Below are positions 11,576 through 24,899 of a stretch of 64,000 nt of DNA, piece by piece. The stretch's first letter is position 1, and each line of letters begins with the position of its first letter. A program made the translations under genes and the position numbers. The notes below the pieces were generated by a model. It did no database searches. It was not told the origin of the DNA and saw nothing but the letters and a program-made list of their open reading frames with translations. The stretch lies in contig NW_024729696.1 in NCBI RefSeq assembly GCF_018991925.1, forward strand, positions 1 to 64,000. Direction: 5' to 3'. Source of the stretch: Homarus americanus. Its lineage: Eukaryota; Arthropoda; Malacostraca; Decapoda; Nephropidae.

Positions 11576-12399
11576 GAGGTTTGGTCCCAGGCCTTCCTAT
11601 CGTAGACGGATTAACACATCGCTGGTTATCACGGGCCGTTATCACTGGGTACCTGGGACCTCACTATGTGAAGGTTAACTTGGGTGCGACTGTTACTGTT
11701 GAGTTGTTCTCACTGACTTAAGCACTGTTCACCACTGTTCACCTCTGTTTAACACTGGTTCCGTTCCTTTCCTAAATGAAATTGTAACTTCTGGCGAGAA
11801 CTTGTTGATATTCCGGTGGGGAGGAGGGTTCAGGGGAGGGGGTTGGTATGGGCCCAGCAACAGTTGACCTGGCTGAGAGGGCGCCAGGTGCATGTCTGAC
11901 CCTTCAGTGTCAGGATGTGTCAATGATGACTGTGTGTGTGTGTGTGTGTGTGTGTTTTGAAATTGTTTTGGTAAATTATATCTCCTTGTGTATGTCTGTA
12001 CTTCTGTTTCTTTATTCTTAATTCTCCGTCTATCTGTTTGTCTGTCTGTCTGTCTACTTATTTTTATCTTCATTTCTCCCTTTTCCTCTTTATCTTTTAA
12101 CTATATATTATACTCTCTCTCTCTCTCTCTCTCTCTCCACCAGCTGGTATCAATAAATCATATAGTATTAAGTTAATCTCCGTTTAATGACAGTGACTGA
12201 ACCATTAGCACCGCCTCACCAAGTCGAGAGATCCTTGCTTATGCTGACACAATACTGACTCCCCCGAGAAGTCAGCATTCTGTCTACACTGCCATCTAAG
12301 TCAGTATACACCCAAACCTCCACCAGCATGCTGTATACACTGTCTTATCTGTCACTATACATCCATACATTAAGTATACTGTATACATGTTAGGTATTT

Positions 12400-12590
12400 T
12401 TATTCTATACCATTGTAACTTTTAATAATTGCTGGCGATTCGTTACAATATGTCGTAATTCAGATAGTATGATATAACATTCCAGTTTTATACTAATTCT
12501 CTGTAATTCGGGCAACATCAGTGTAATATATTGTAATTCAGGTATTGTCGCTGCAATTTATTGTAATTCAGGTGATATTTTTTTTTTTGG
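12400..12590 (+). repeat. Degenerate TTGTAATTCAGG repeat
   Basis: TTGTAATTCAGGTATTGTCG-type units recur three to four times; the left flank 12240-12400 has worn TACTGTATACATG words. Confidence 0.5.
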
Positions 12591-13179
12591 TGTGATTTAC
12601 AAAGGTTACCCTGAAAAATAATATTTATGATTAAAAACATAATTCTTCTGCGTGTATGTTCAGACGTATTTCTATTTATTTATTATTATTAGTTTATGCT
12701 AGATATTATAAACACACACACACACACCTCTCATAATCCCACACCTGGAGATAAACGATGCCAGTGTCATCCTTCGTGTCATATAAACAAATAAATATAC
12801 AACCCATAAATGAAAACTGGTAAACAGGAAAATATTACAACTCCAAATCTAAACAACAATATTCGGCCTCGAGTGTCGACCAATAAAAATAAATTGAAAA
12901 CAAACCCTTGGTCTCATAAGTCAACGAAGATGATCACCAGGTATTGAAAATTTGTTCGTCCACTCACCAGAAAATGTCCCCTCAAGAATTGCGATTTGTG
13001 ACTCCTTATCTCTATGATGGAGTGGTGGAGTGTGTGTGCCTTATAAGTCATGATGGATCCCAGGTTCGATTCCATTCCAGTGTAGTGGTATGAGGTCTCT
13101 CTTTGTGTTCTTTGTCTTGAATACACCATAATATAATGTTGGGTTGGTTTACCTATAGTGGAGCAGCTCTTGAGTGGAT

Positions 13180-13530
13180 ATAACCGGTGTGAGGTGGTGC
13201 TAGTAGTTTGACCATATCTTCCCCGGCTAGTAGTTGTGATCAGTGTGAGCTAGTGATAGTAGTAAAACCATATCTTCACGAGCTAGTACTTGTGATCAGT
13301 GTGAGCTAGTGATAGTAGTTTGACCATATCTTCACCAGCTAGTAGTTATAGTAAAACCATATCTTCACGAACTAGTACTTGTGATCAGTGTGAGCTAGTG
13401 ATAGTAGTATGGCCATATCATCCCCGGCTAGTAGTTGTGATCAATGTGAGCTAATACTAGTCAAAGAGACCAGTGTGAGCTAGAGCTAGTAGAAGAGACC
13501 AGTGTGAGCTAGTACTAGTATAACCTAACC
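13180..13530 (+). repeat. ~56-bp degenerate repeat (GTGTGAGCTAGTGATAGTAG)
   Basis: GATCAGTGTGAGCTAGTG, ATAGTAGT..GACCATATC and TTCACCAGCTAGTA recur about six times. Confidence 0.75.
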
Positions 13531-14084
13531 ATCCCGCCGCTAGCATATCGTAAAACCCCAAGAGGCTGGCATAAAGGTGGCGGAAGATACAACTGTCCTA
13601 TCTCGACCTGTCTCAGAGGCCCTTGTGGAGGCCGACTCGTAGATGTGTGTGTGTGTGTGAGCAGATAGGATATTGGAGTGATGTGACGAACCCTTTTCAG
13701 TACGTATTGTGTCGGGAAATATATAGAACTGTAATTGGAATAATGTACTACTTATATTTTTTTTTACACTAATATGTAAAAAAAAAATGTAATGTTTGTC
13801 CATTTCTCGTTTAAGTCCAAGAGTTTCAGAGACAGGTTTCATGCATGCGTGCGTCCGTCCGCCCAATCATCTTGTCAACATAACTTAAATAGATAGTTAT
13901 TAATGTAAGTTAGTTAAGCGGTGGGACATGTTAAGATCTCGTATGTGTTCGATAATATAATCAGTGTTTAATTCTTGTATTTTTCTGTGTTTTTTGGTCC
14001 TTTTGAGTTTTTGACATTGCTGTTCATTTATTTTTGGGACTTTCACTGTCCAACTTTTTTTATTTCTCTTGTCTTTTTCCTTGC

Positions 14085-14150
<66 letters not shown>

Positions 14151-14337
14151 TGGTATCGCTCACCGTCAGCTAAACAAATCTCCCGGAAATGAAACGGGGG
14201 ATGCTATCACCACGTGTGTTTTTGTTTTTGTTTTTATTCATGTGGGGAACAGAACTATCTTCCCCGTTCTTTGTCTTGAGATTGCAAAAGCCACTTGAGA
14301 AACTGCTTATGCACTTTTTTACATAGACTAAAAGAAT

Positions 14338-14339
<2 letters not shown>

Positions 14340-14426
<87 letters not shown>
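14340..14426. repeat. (TC)n microsatellite
   Basis: An 87-bp uninterrupted run, 190 bp from another at 14090-14147. Confidence 0.97.
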
Positions 14427-14429
<3 letters not shown>

Positions 14430-14433
<4 letters not shown>

Positions 14434-15540
14434 GACCAGCTCACTGTACCAATATAATACACACAATGGCCCATCGCTCCCAATACCTCATTTGTTGTCA
14501 GTCGTCACAATATTAACATACTGTGCTATAATTTGGTGACACATATGACTGACAAACCAAATGAAATGTTGCGATTTATTTTTACACAAATATATTGTCA
14601 GGAAGTAATTTTTTTTTTTTATACACAGATCTTTCTTGAAATCTAAGTTAAGGTTCCATTTTAATGATACTGTCGCCATATGGGAAATACTGTGTTAAAT
14701 GGTATTGTGTTTTGAGAGGCATTTTTCTATGATATCGCTTCTATGGTAATGTCACCTAAGAGGCAAATGTGATGTAGTTTTTAAGGATTATTATTATTAT
14801 TATTTTTGTAGGTGAAGGTCTCATCTTATGATATTGTAACCACACGAGCGTTAGTGTACCTGCAACAGAGCTTCTCGATTCGTCTTTTATTAGTATATAC
14901 TGTAGGTCAAAGGTTCACCCTAATAACATGTAAGTTATTCCTAAATTATAAACTCCAGCTTACATTCCTCGATAGAATTTCAGATTTTTTTGTTTAATTT
15001 TGACTTTATTCTTCTAACTATAGGGAATTAACTTACTTGTAATAAAATTGGAGTGAATTCCTCATCCAGAGAAAGTTTGTTCTCAGGATCCTGTTGTCTC
15101 GACGATGCAAACCGATGGGGCGTGAGGATAATTTGTATTAGAGAGAGTGAACTGTTACTGCTGGAGTTATTGTCTGAGTGTGACTCAGTCTGACAACAAA
15201 TAGTTTTTCACGTTGTCTCGATATACACAGGCTGTTATGTTGTCCGTTTAAGATGAGAGACAAGACCTTTGTCCGTGGACTGTAGTAATGGTGAGTGTTG
15301 GAGAATGTAAATAACAAAATGATGTAAAACAAATGTGTTACCCAGTCCACCTTAGTCCTCCTTAGTCCACCTTAGTCCAGCGAATCTGAACTGGTCATGA
15401 CGTCTTATGATTTCACCTCACTGTGCCTGACTTCAATGGCCTCATAAGAGTGGGTTTACACAGTGGCGTCCATCCGAGGCCTCTGCACTGTGATGGAGTC
15501 CACATTCATAACTAGGAGAAATGGAGGTCGGAGAGCCAAG
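14430..15540. other. Mostly unique AT-rich sequence, no gene
   Basis: No frame over 73 codons, no recognised domain. 14670-14790 shows weak GGTAATGTC/GATACTGTC repetition. Confidence 0.55.
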
Positions 15541-15543
15541 AGT

Positions 15544-15598
15544 TGGGTTAGAGTTAGGTTAGGTTAGGTTAGGTTAGGTTAGGTTAGGTTAGGTTAGT
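15544..15598 (+). repeat. Short perfect (TTAGG)n array
   Basis: About ten GGTTA units with almost no variation after AGAGTTA. It is flanked by unique sequence. Confidence 0.9.
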
Positions 15599-16025
15599 AA
15601 TGAAGGTAACGGTGATCATCTTGTTTCCTTAGGTTACACTCATTGTGACTTGTTGAAACAATTGAATCTAAAAAAGTATATGAGTTCAGTAAAGAGCAAT
15701 GTTGATTTTTTCTGTGTATGGCTGTTGAAAAATGCAAGACCTGTAACGGTAACAGCTCTTGCTATCATGAAGACTATACAATAAACGTGATTTTTAATTG
15801 TGTAAAAGACATTCATGTAAACGTTCCATAAATTAATAAACCATTGAAGGAACTTGATAAACTGTGTCAAATACTAAATAGGGGAACAGCAATGACTGGA
15901 AAATAACTAGTGTTTACAGTTCGTCTCTCTCTATCTCTCTCTCTTTATTGGAGAGAGAAAGAGAAAAACTGCTCTCCCCGCTTTTGTCTTCTTCTCTTTC
16001 TTTCTCCTTTAAAAGGGTAGAGAAG

Positions 16026-16064
<39 letters not shown>

Positions 16065-16232
16065 GAGGAAAATATTGTTTGTCTTTGTTGTTTTGTTTTT
16101 CTTCTCTGTTGTTACGTTTAATTAAAGACAAAAATAAAAAAGGATAATACATTAATGGAGTATCCTTGTAAACAGAAAAAAATGGAACAAATATAATCTA
16201 GGAATTTGAAATATAAATAAGTACTAGTGGTA

Positions 16233-16443
16233 CAGTCTCGCCCAAAAGTTGGTTAACTCTCCCAGCCAGCTATTGCTGCACTGCTTGCTTCAGATGTTTG
16301 AAACTGTCTCAGTACCAAACAAAACATGAAACTGATACGAATGAATCTAAAGGTTCGAAGTAACAGACTCAAGTTCATACATCTGAAGCGGGCAGTGCAG
16401 CGGTGGCTGGCTGGGAGAGTTGGCGAGCTTTTGGATGAGACTG
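16233..16443. mobile_element. Tc1/mariner-type MITE with TA target duplication
   Basis: It has inverted termini of about 68 bp. The left arm starts CAGTCTCGCCCAAAAGTTGG and the right arm ends TTTTGGATGAGACTG. Arms share ACTCTCCCAGCCAGC and CTGCACTG...CTTCAGATGT in opposite orientation. A TA flanks each end (16231-16232 and 16444-16445), the Tc1/mariner hallmark. The 70-bp centre has no transposase, so it is non-autonomous. Confidence 0.85.
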
Positions 16444-16917
16444 TACCCGACGTTGTCGAAAGCAAAGTTAACTTGAATGGGTGTGTGTTTTGAGTCAGAG
16501 TTGTAATTAGTTTTGTGGTGATAGGCAACAGTGTAGATAAACAGTTTATATTTTAGTGGGTTTTATTGGTTTGTGAGGGTTATATGCAGCTTTCGTTTAA
16601 TCAACGTTGATCTATCATCTGCCTCAGACGTTGAAGGAAGGCGAGATCTTGATTTTGCCTGCGAGTTTGTTGGCGTCTGCAACGTCGATTATGTGACCTT
16701 TCAATGGGAGTGTTGTGTTTACTCATATATTATCGCCGTGGAGGTTTCTGTGGCAATATCCAGCGGCGAGGAACTGTCAAATAGCTGTGAAGGCGGCGTA
16801 GTGGACGTGTTTCAGGTCCTCTATGTTGAGTTCTGTTATCGCCTTGGTGGTGACGGAGGAGGTAGTAGTGACGGCAGTGGTGGTGGTGGTGACGGGGGAG
16901 GTGGTGGTGGTGACGGG

Positions 16918-17185
16918 GAGATATGATAGAAGTATTTAAGTGGGTGAAAGGAATCAATAAAGGAGAAATAGATAAAGTTCTTATAATATCCGAGCAGGAT
17001 AGCACTCGTAGCAACGGATTTAAGATGGATAGGTTTAGGTTTAGGAGGGAGATAGGAAGAAACTGGTTCTCAAATAGGGTGGTAGATGAGTAGAACAAGC
17101 TTAGCAACTTTTTATTAAGTGCTGGGACGCTGGAAAATTTTAAAGGGAGGCTAGACAGATTTATGAATGATAGAGAGTGGTAGAA
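16918..17185 (+). pseudogene. C-terminal relic of a non-LTR retrotransposon ORF2 (CR1/Jockey-like)
   Basis: Starting D-M-I-E-V-F-K-W-V-K-G-I-N-K-G, one frame reads on through S-T-R-S-N-G-F-K-M and R-F-R-F-R-R-E-I-G-R-N-W-F-S-N-R-V-V-D-E. A TAG follows where E-W-N is expected, then N-K-L...S-A-G-T-L-E-N-F-K-G-R-L-D-R-F-M. The order (Y-D-M-I-E-x-F-K, R-x-x-x-F-x-x-R-V-V-x-E-W-N-x-L, F-K-x-R-L-D) is the well-known tail of LINE reverse-transcriptase proteins downstream of the RT domain. One stop (TGG to TAG) in about 85 codons suggests a fairly young dead copy. The upstream RT is absent; GGTGGTGGTGAC repeat precedes it. Confidence 0.82.
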
Positions 17186-17189
17186 ACTC

Positions 17190-17950
17190 TCGACAGAACT
17201 CTGTTACTAATTTAAATTTTTTAATCATCAATGATTCGGGTTTTATTATATACACAAAGCCTCTCACCCCCGCCCTCCATAACCCCCCAAAAATAATGAA
17301 TATATATCGGTGACATATTCAGCCTGCAGTTAATTTCTCCACGTAACGAGCTATCATTTGTGAACATGATGCAGATAAGAGCTGAGACAACCTCGGTCTG
17401 AACATCCAATGATATACAATTTTGCATATATAATGACTCATATAATTACATCGACTTTCAATGGGTGTATTAAAAAAAAAGATTTAATTACCTGTATTTT
17501 GTGTAGTGTACAAATATATTTGTCTCAACAGCTTACAGTGTCGCTCTTTAGTAACACTTGTATCATTTGTTTTAGTAGTAAAAATATGAATAAGAGTAAA
17601 AAAAACACATCAACAATGGCCGATATTTCCCTCAGGGGCACAGACCTCCGCCAGCCAGGGTGATCACGGCAGGTGTTCCTCTCTCTCCTTATTTTTCTGC
17701 CGGGAACTTTTACAATTGTTCATTATCATAGCGGCGGTATCAAAGAGTGGCAGGCCTTGTGATTCTCTCTTTTTTTTCCTTTCTTTTCTTATCAGTTCTC
17801 TGTCAGCATTTTCTTCTTACATTTTCCTCTGTATAAATAAGCGTTTTTGACACCATTGCTGTTTCTCTTTTTAACGTCTGAAATAGAGTAGTTTTATGTA
17901 CTCTTTCTCTCTTTGGGGGGAAGATAAAAAGAGTTTAATTCAGAGGGAGG
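17190..17950. other. Unique AT-rich sequence, no gene
   Basis: No recognised coding or repeat signal; 17951-18150 is a GGCGAAGAAGGAGAGAG purine repeat. Confidence 0.55.
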
Positions 17951-18379
17951 ATGGAGAGAGGAAGGAGTGGAAGGAAAGGAGAGGGGAAGGCTAGGAAGAA
18001 AATGGGAAAGCGAAGAAGGAGAGAGGGAGGCGAAGAAGGAGAGAGGGAGGCGAAGAAGGAGAGGGGAGGTGAGAAAGGAGAGGAGAAGGTGAGGAAGGAA
18101 AAGGCGAAGAAGAAGAAGGAGAAGGCAAACAAAGAGAGGGAAGGATTGTTTGAAGTGGGGGCGACAGATATCCAGGAAGCAGCATTATACCTGAATGATC
18201 GAAGAACGTGTTGTCGACTGATTCTCGGGTTAAGGACGCGTTGGTGAAGGGTAAATGGTGGCTTGTGTGAGGCGACAGGTGTGTGGGCCTTGTTGTTGAA
18301 GGGAAGCACAACGGCAGAGTACAGACTGTTGCAGCTGTGAGAATAAAAAAGTGAATAACAACAAATAGACGAAGAACGT

Positions 18380-18380
<1 letters not shown>

Positions 18381-18426
<46 letters not shown>

Positions 18427-18437
18427 GATGACCGATG

Positions 18438-18501
<64 letters not shown>
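18381..18501. repeat. Two (GT)n runs split by a short spacer
   Basis: GT at 18381-18424 and 18440-18501 with TTGATGACCGATGT between them. Confidence 0.95.
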
Positions 18502-18502
<1 letters not shown>

Positions 18503-18743
18503 TTTTGATTCCGGCCATTCAGCATAATAGCAGGAAAAAACGTAAAAGAGAACAAATCATTTCTCTCACACACACACAAACATTCTCTCTCTCTCTCTCT
18601 CAGAACCTAGTGAGAACCAAGGAAACTGAGAGAGCGTGGGGACACCAGAGGAGAATACAAGACTTAAGGAACTTGTCCACCAGTTCCTTACAGGCCTACC
18701 AAACTTATAATAGGGGACTAAACTTTGGGGGGGAAGAGATGTA

Positions 18744-18745
<2 letters not shown>

Positions 18746-18836
<91 letters not shown>
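18746..18836. repeat. (GT)n microsatellite, ~91 bp
   Basis: Uninterrupted GT run after AGATGTAAG. Confidence 0.97.
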
Positions 18837-18837
<1 letters not shown>

Positions 18838-19099
18838 TGGTGTGTGGAGAGGAAAAATATGGTTGATAAGTCCCAAAAATGGTACTTTAAATGTACTTAC
18901 GATTATCTCTTCTCATGTCAGGATTTCTACATCCTACAATGGGATGTTACCTACTGGTTCTATACTAGAGATTGTGCAGGGAGGTGTGAGGGTGGGGGTG
19001 TAGGGAGGTGTGGAGGTGTGAGATTTTCCAGGTGCAAAAGGGGTTGGCAGGGAGGTGTAAAGGGTGTAGGGAAGTTTAAGGGGTGTAAGGTGGTATAGT

Positions 19100-20740
19100 A
19101 AAATATATGTGGTATTTTCCTGACCGATTTATGTCATCACACAGCATTAACTGAGCACCTGAGTCTCTTACCTGTAATATAATGAGACACTAAAACCTTA
19201 TCTCCCGGCAGGTGTAGAGGGAGGGAAGGTAGGTCTGGCAGGTGAAGAGGAGGGTAAAGGCAGGTCTGGCAGAGTAGGGATGGAGGGTAGGGGGGCAGGT
19301 CTTCTCCACCACCACCACACAAAACTGCCCCTGTAGCTTCCTCTTCCATTAACCACCTCAGCGGCGGTATGTTGACTCACCTCTCACTCCCTCCCCTTCA
19401 CCTTCTCCCTCTCCTCTTACCTCTCCCTTGCCCCTCCCCCCCCTCACCTCTTCTTCCATCACGCCCCGTCCACTCCCCTACGCCCACACCCACAAACACT
19501 CCAAGTGAATCAACCCCGGGCCACTCAATAAGGACTTAGGCCAACAGGTACTACACCCACTCTTACCTGTACCTGCGGCTATTCAGGAAGGGCTTTTTTA
19601 TCTTAGTAATTAAGAGTATCGTAGTATAGCTTATTTGAGCTTCTTGTTAGCTGAGCCTAACCTTGTGTGTGTGAATGTTTGTCTGGTTAATAGTCAGCTT
19701 ACACAACGTCCATCATCTTCGTAAAATAAACCAGAAAAAATTAAGATGGATTTTTATTTATTTTTTGGAGAATTGAACAGGTTGTGCTTACACCAGAGAG
19801 ATCATCTGTTATGGTATTATTTTATTGAAATTAACTTAGGATTTTATATCCAAGATACTCATTTTTATTTTTTTCAACTTATCTATATTTCTCTGTTTAT
19901 TTACTTATTCACTTCCATGTTTCTTCTCTTTGTTTATTTATTAATTTTTATGATACTTTCACCAGTTGCAATTTACTGTATGCTCCACCTGTAATATATA
20001 CCTGTATTTTGTATTTTCAAGGATAACACCGTCATAGGCAGATTACTATGCCAGGTATTTGTGGGTCAATGTCTCGTGGATGTTTTAAGTTTTTCGCTAT
20101 GAGAATTTAAATCCAATATTCATAAACAAAATTTTAATATGGGTTTGAATCTACTTTGTATATTCAATAATGAATACGAGTCTATTAATTACTAATTATT
20201 TTTTCTTCTGATTCTAACTTATTTTTCTGTGTGGATAATGACTAAATTTTTTAAATGTATCTGAAAATAATTTGTTTATTTTATTGTAAGTATTTTTATA
20301 TGAGTATGATGAATACGTCTATCTTTCATATATTTCTGAATATTTGGTCTGTGAATCTGACAGTGGGTCTCAATTTATCTCATAAGTCTGTAAATGATTT
20401 TGAATCTAATACATAAATTTATCTTAGATTCGGAATCCTCTTCAGAAATATAAGATAAATATTAGATAGATTCTTCTTCATATTTCACAAAAGAATCTGA
20501 ATCTATTTTTTCTTCAACCAGTTCCCTTCAATTTACTAAGACAATTTTCCCTAAACTCTGAATATTGTGTTGTCTGTTGAACACATCTACACTTTCCTTC
20601 TCCTCGTCTTTCCCCTTTTACCTTTCCTCCTTCACCACCACTATTATTGGTTCTCTCTCTCCCGATATATAGAGGTGCTGGCACATCATCAGCTGTAAGA
20701 GGTTATAAAGATACACACGTCTATGTAACAGCAACAATAT
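19100..20740. other. Unique sequence, no gene
   Basis: 19195-19310 has a worn GGCAGGTCTGGCAG repeat. 19740-20570 is AT-rich with repeated TGAATCT/AATATT words. No coding support. Confidence 0.55.
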
Positions 20741-20743
20741 ACG

Positions 20744-21351
20744 TTTATTCTGGTTATAAATATTTACAAATTTAAAGTATACTCTTTTTTTTTACAAACA
20801 AAAAATTACTTGGTAGCAAAGAGAGAGAAAAAAATGTGTATATATTTTTTCTAATAGCTCAGACAGCGACTTTCGCGTGTCTGACTGTCTGTCTGTCTTT
20901 CAGCGTAGACCAAAATTGTGTGCCAAAAAATGGAAAAGGTTTGTGCGTCAGTTGTCCGGACACTAAGACTCTCTCAGCTTCTTTTGGCGTCCTCATGCAG
21001 GTGGTTCTCTCGGGAACCATCTGTAGAAGGATTTGTCTTGAACCACCTGTGGGAGACAGTCCATCATCATGAACCATCTGTGGGAGACAGTCCATCATCA
21101 TGAACCATCTGTGGGAGACAGTCCATCATCATGAACCACCTGTGGGAGGCAGTCAGTCGGAAGACCTTTACTGTCAGAAGACCATCAGGACCCGTGTCTG
21201 CAAAGGGCAGCCCCGACAGGAGTTTCAGACCAGTCGCTGGAGGCAATAGATCAGGAGGAACCCCCAAAGCTGAGGCAAAGTTCTTCAGGAACTTCTCACA
21301 GAAGGAAGGACAAGCTAATGAACCCGACAAGCTATGAGGGTCGTCTGGCAA
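20744..21351 (-). other. Possible terminal exon or 3' UTR of an unknown minus-strand gene
   Basis: 21351-21067 is an open minus-strand frame of 94 codons with balanced composition (...S-L-A-C-P-S-F-C-E-K-F-L...L-L-P-P-A-T-G-L-K...), not explained by simple repeat until the 31-bp repeat at its end. Minus-strand AATAAA lies at 20744-20749, with a GT-rich stretch (GTTGCTGTTAC, GTGTGTATC) just after it. No protein family is recognised and no acceptor is convincing. The plus strand 21131-21337 is open too, so this may be chance. Confidence 0.25.
21040..21165 (+). repeat. 31-bp tandem repeat, about 3.5 copies
   Basis: Unit contains ATGAACCATCTGTGGGAGAC followed by AGTCCATCATC. Since 31 is not a multiple of three, each copy shifts frame, which argues against a coding role for this stretch. 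Confidence 0.85.
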
Positions 21352-21446
21352 GTGTACAGGAAGATCTAACTCTAACCTTCTGGTGAAGGCAGTGGTGGCG
21401 CCCCCCCCCCCTCTCTACCAGATAGGGGTCGTATCAGGCAGCAATG

Positions 21447-21725
21447 GTGCCATGGGACATATAGTGGATAATATTACACTACTGTTCTACCTACCTCCGC
21501 TCTTTCTATATAGGTGTTTCATGGTACCATGGTACCATTGATGGCTGTCTACAAATTTGCTGTTCTCTATGTTGAGTGATTTGCCACCACCCCATAAGTT
21601 GTATAGTGTGTGTGCTGACGTGGTACCATGATTTTTAGCAATTTTTTTTTTCTTGTTAATCACTGTTGCTCCCCGCCCAGTAGTTAGGCGTGTCATGGTA
21701 CCATAGAACCACACTAACTGCCTGC
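21447..21725. repeat. Cluster of palindromic ATGGTACCAT motifs
   Basis: ATGGTACCAT or a one-base variant occurs at about 21519, 21525, 21625 and 21694, plus ATGGTGCCATGG at 21444. GGTGTTTCATGGTACCAT and GGCGTGTCATGGTACCAT share a longer frame, suggesting ~170-bp duplication. Function unknown. Confidence 0.5.
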
Positions 21726-21739
21726 TTTGAATAACGTAC

Positions 21740-22704
<965 letters not shown>

Positions 22705-22871
22705 ATCACATGAAGATTAGACACCCTAGCTTATTTTCAACTAATTAAACACTCAAACACTACCTTGAGTGGGAGTTAGGTTAGATCAGATTAGGTTTAG
22801 ATTAGATTACGTTTCATTTAGGGTGATTAATCTTAAGGTGAAATAATTTGGGGTGTCTATTGTCCACGTGT
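22705..22871. mobile_element. Hairpin MITE, copy 2, with TTAGG-like core
   Basis: It begins ATCACATGAAGATTAGACAC, as in copy 1, and ends GGGGTGTCTATTGTCCACGT, a diverged right end. The core is expanded by GTTAGGTTAGATCAGATTAG-type sequence. It follows directly on a TA microsatellite (22599-22700). Confidence 0.72.
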
Positions 22872-23195
22872 TCCTAATTTCTCCATATAAAGTACAGTTG
22901 CATAAACTAAACGTCAGTACTATGTGTAACATATGAAAAAAAAGTCTCACCCACACGGGAGGTTTGAGTGTTGAGGTGCAGGGAAGTGCAGGTAGACGCC
23001 GTGACCTGCACAGCCTTCATGTTAGAGTGTAAACATTCAGGTGTTTGTATTAATAATTTCTGTTAACACTGAAGGTACACCGAGTTGTTTGTTGTTTGTT
23101 TTTTCTGGGCAGGTGAGAGTGTAGACGTAGGACCTTTAAACCCGGAACGGACCCGAATCTATTTTTTTTTCTACTACACCTGCGAATGTTGGTAC

Positions 23196-23700
23196 AGTTA
23201 GGTTAGGTTAGGTTAGGTTAGGTTAGGTTAGGTTAGGTTAGGTTAGGTTAGGTTAGGTTAGGTAAGGTTAGGTTAGGTTAGGTTAGGTTAGGTTAGGTTA
23301 GGTTAGGTGTAGGTAAGGTAAGGTACAAAGGTAAAAGGTAAGGTTAGGTTAGGCTAGGTTAGGTTAGGTTGTTAGGTTAGGTTAGGTTAGGTTACAGGTT
23401 AGGTTAGGTTAGGTTAGGTTACAAGGTAAGGTTGGGTAAGCAAGGTAAGGTATGTAGGTAAGGTTAGGTTAGGTTGGTTAGGTTAGGTTAGGTTAGGGTT
23501 AGGTTAGGTTAGGTAAGGTAAGGTAAGGTATGTAAGGTAAGGTAAGGTAAGGTATGTAAGGTTAGGTTAGGGTTAGGGTTAGGTTAGGTTAGGTTAGGTA
23601 AGGTAAGGTAAGGTAAGGTAAGGTAAAAGTAGTTAGGTTAGGTTAGGTGTAGTTAAGGTTAGGTGTAGGTTATTTAGTTTAGTTTAAGTTAGGTTACCGT
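23196..23700 (+). repeat. Large interstitial (TTAGG)n array
   Basis: About 500 bp of GGTTA repeats, nearly perfect at the left (23196-23308). Toward the right it degenerates into AAGGTAAGGT, AGGGTT and TACAAGGT variants. TTAGG is the telomeric repeat of most arthropods. Both sides are ordinary sequence, so this is interstitial. Confidence 0.9.
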
Positions 23701-24173
23701 CTGAGTACCTATCCGGGTTCAGGTGTTAGTTAGCGCCAGTGGTACAAGGTGACGCTGATGATGGGAAGAGCCAATTAGTGAAACACGAGCATTTATTGAC
23801 AATTATGCTCCATTCTCCCCATTATTACACTTTCTAATGACCAGGTGCACACTGAGTAACCTATAGTGATCATGTACACACAGTCACCTGAAGTGGTCAT
23901 GTGTATACTGAGTTCGCCTGATATAAACGCACACACAGACACACACACACACACACGCACACACACAAATGGTTCATTATGCCATTGTTTCCAATCTATT
24001 TTCGTCTGGGTTTAAGTCACAATTATTGTCATGCAGAACAAAAACCCTTGATGGCGCCTCTACTAATGAGCACAATTTTCTAATGTTTTTTTCTGCCTGA
24101 CTCCCCTTAATGCTTGTCCAGATAGTCATGTAGCTTAAAATATTCATCCATTTGGTATTATAAAACTATGAAA

Positions 24174-24282
<109 letters not shown>

Positions 24283-24899
24283 CTGATATATCTAAATGTT
24301 TATAACTAAGAGTTTTTTGTTTTTTATTAATTCAAATCTGCAATTATGACGTGTAAGCAAGCTATCAAAAGCTGACCTTAGTCAACGTGCAACTAAGATG
24401 CGAACGACCTTACTGTTTATGATGATGTAGACTGTGTCATGCAGGACTCTGTATATGTATACCAAGCGGGAGTGTCTATTACCTAATACTTCAACCCCGA
24501 GAGTAACAACTGTAAAAATTTTCATCAGTTTTGTCTTCTCGTGTCACATGCTTCAATCAATAATTACATTGTGGCTACATTACCTTCTGTTCTTCACACC
24601 TGTACAATTAATACAGTTCTACATCTTAAGGTTTAAGGAACTAAATCTCGCCAGTGTTTACTCTCTGTTTACTCTCAGTGTTTACAAATGTAATATATCA
24701 CCCCCTCGAAAAACAAAGGTCTCATCTATGGTGAAAGGATTTTATAGCATGGAGTGCCTAGTGCCGGCCGCTCCCCTGGCGAGATCTAGTGGTCAGACCT
24801 TAAGAGTTAACAGTAATCTTTCTGAACACTTTTAAACTCTTTGTAAAATTTCCAGATTAGTCACTATGACACCCAAGTCCTGATGATTGGATGTTTGTA

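Noticed and set aside
13010..13130. tRNA gene or SINE suggested by GGTTCGATTCC near 13063
   Set aside because: No acceptor-stem pairing and only a vague A box; does not align to the 41.7-kb site outside the B box.
16573..16926. 117-codon plus frame ending in a glycine-rich tail
   Set aside because: The tail is a GGTGGTGAC repeat running into the LINE relic; the first part matches nothing and overlaps an open minus frame.
23196..23700. A chromosome end (true telomere)
   Set aside because: Ordinary sequence and the dipeptidase gene continue on the right, so it is interstitial unless the assembly is wrong.
24434..24835. 133-codon plus frame
   Set aside because: No recognised domain, no splice or polyadenylation context; AT-rich sequence gives such frames by chance.
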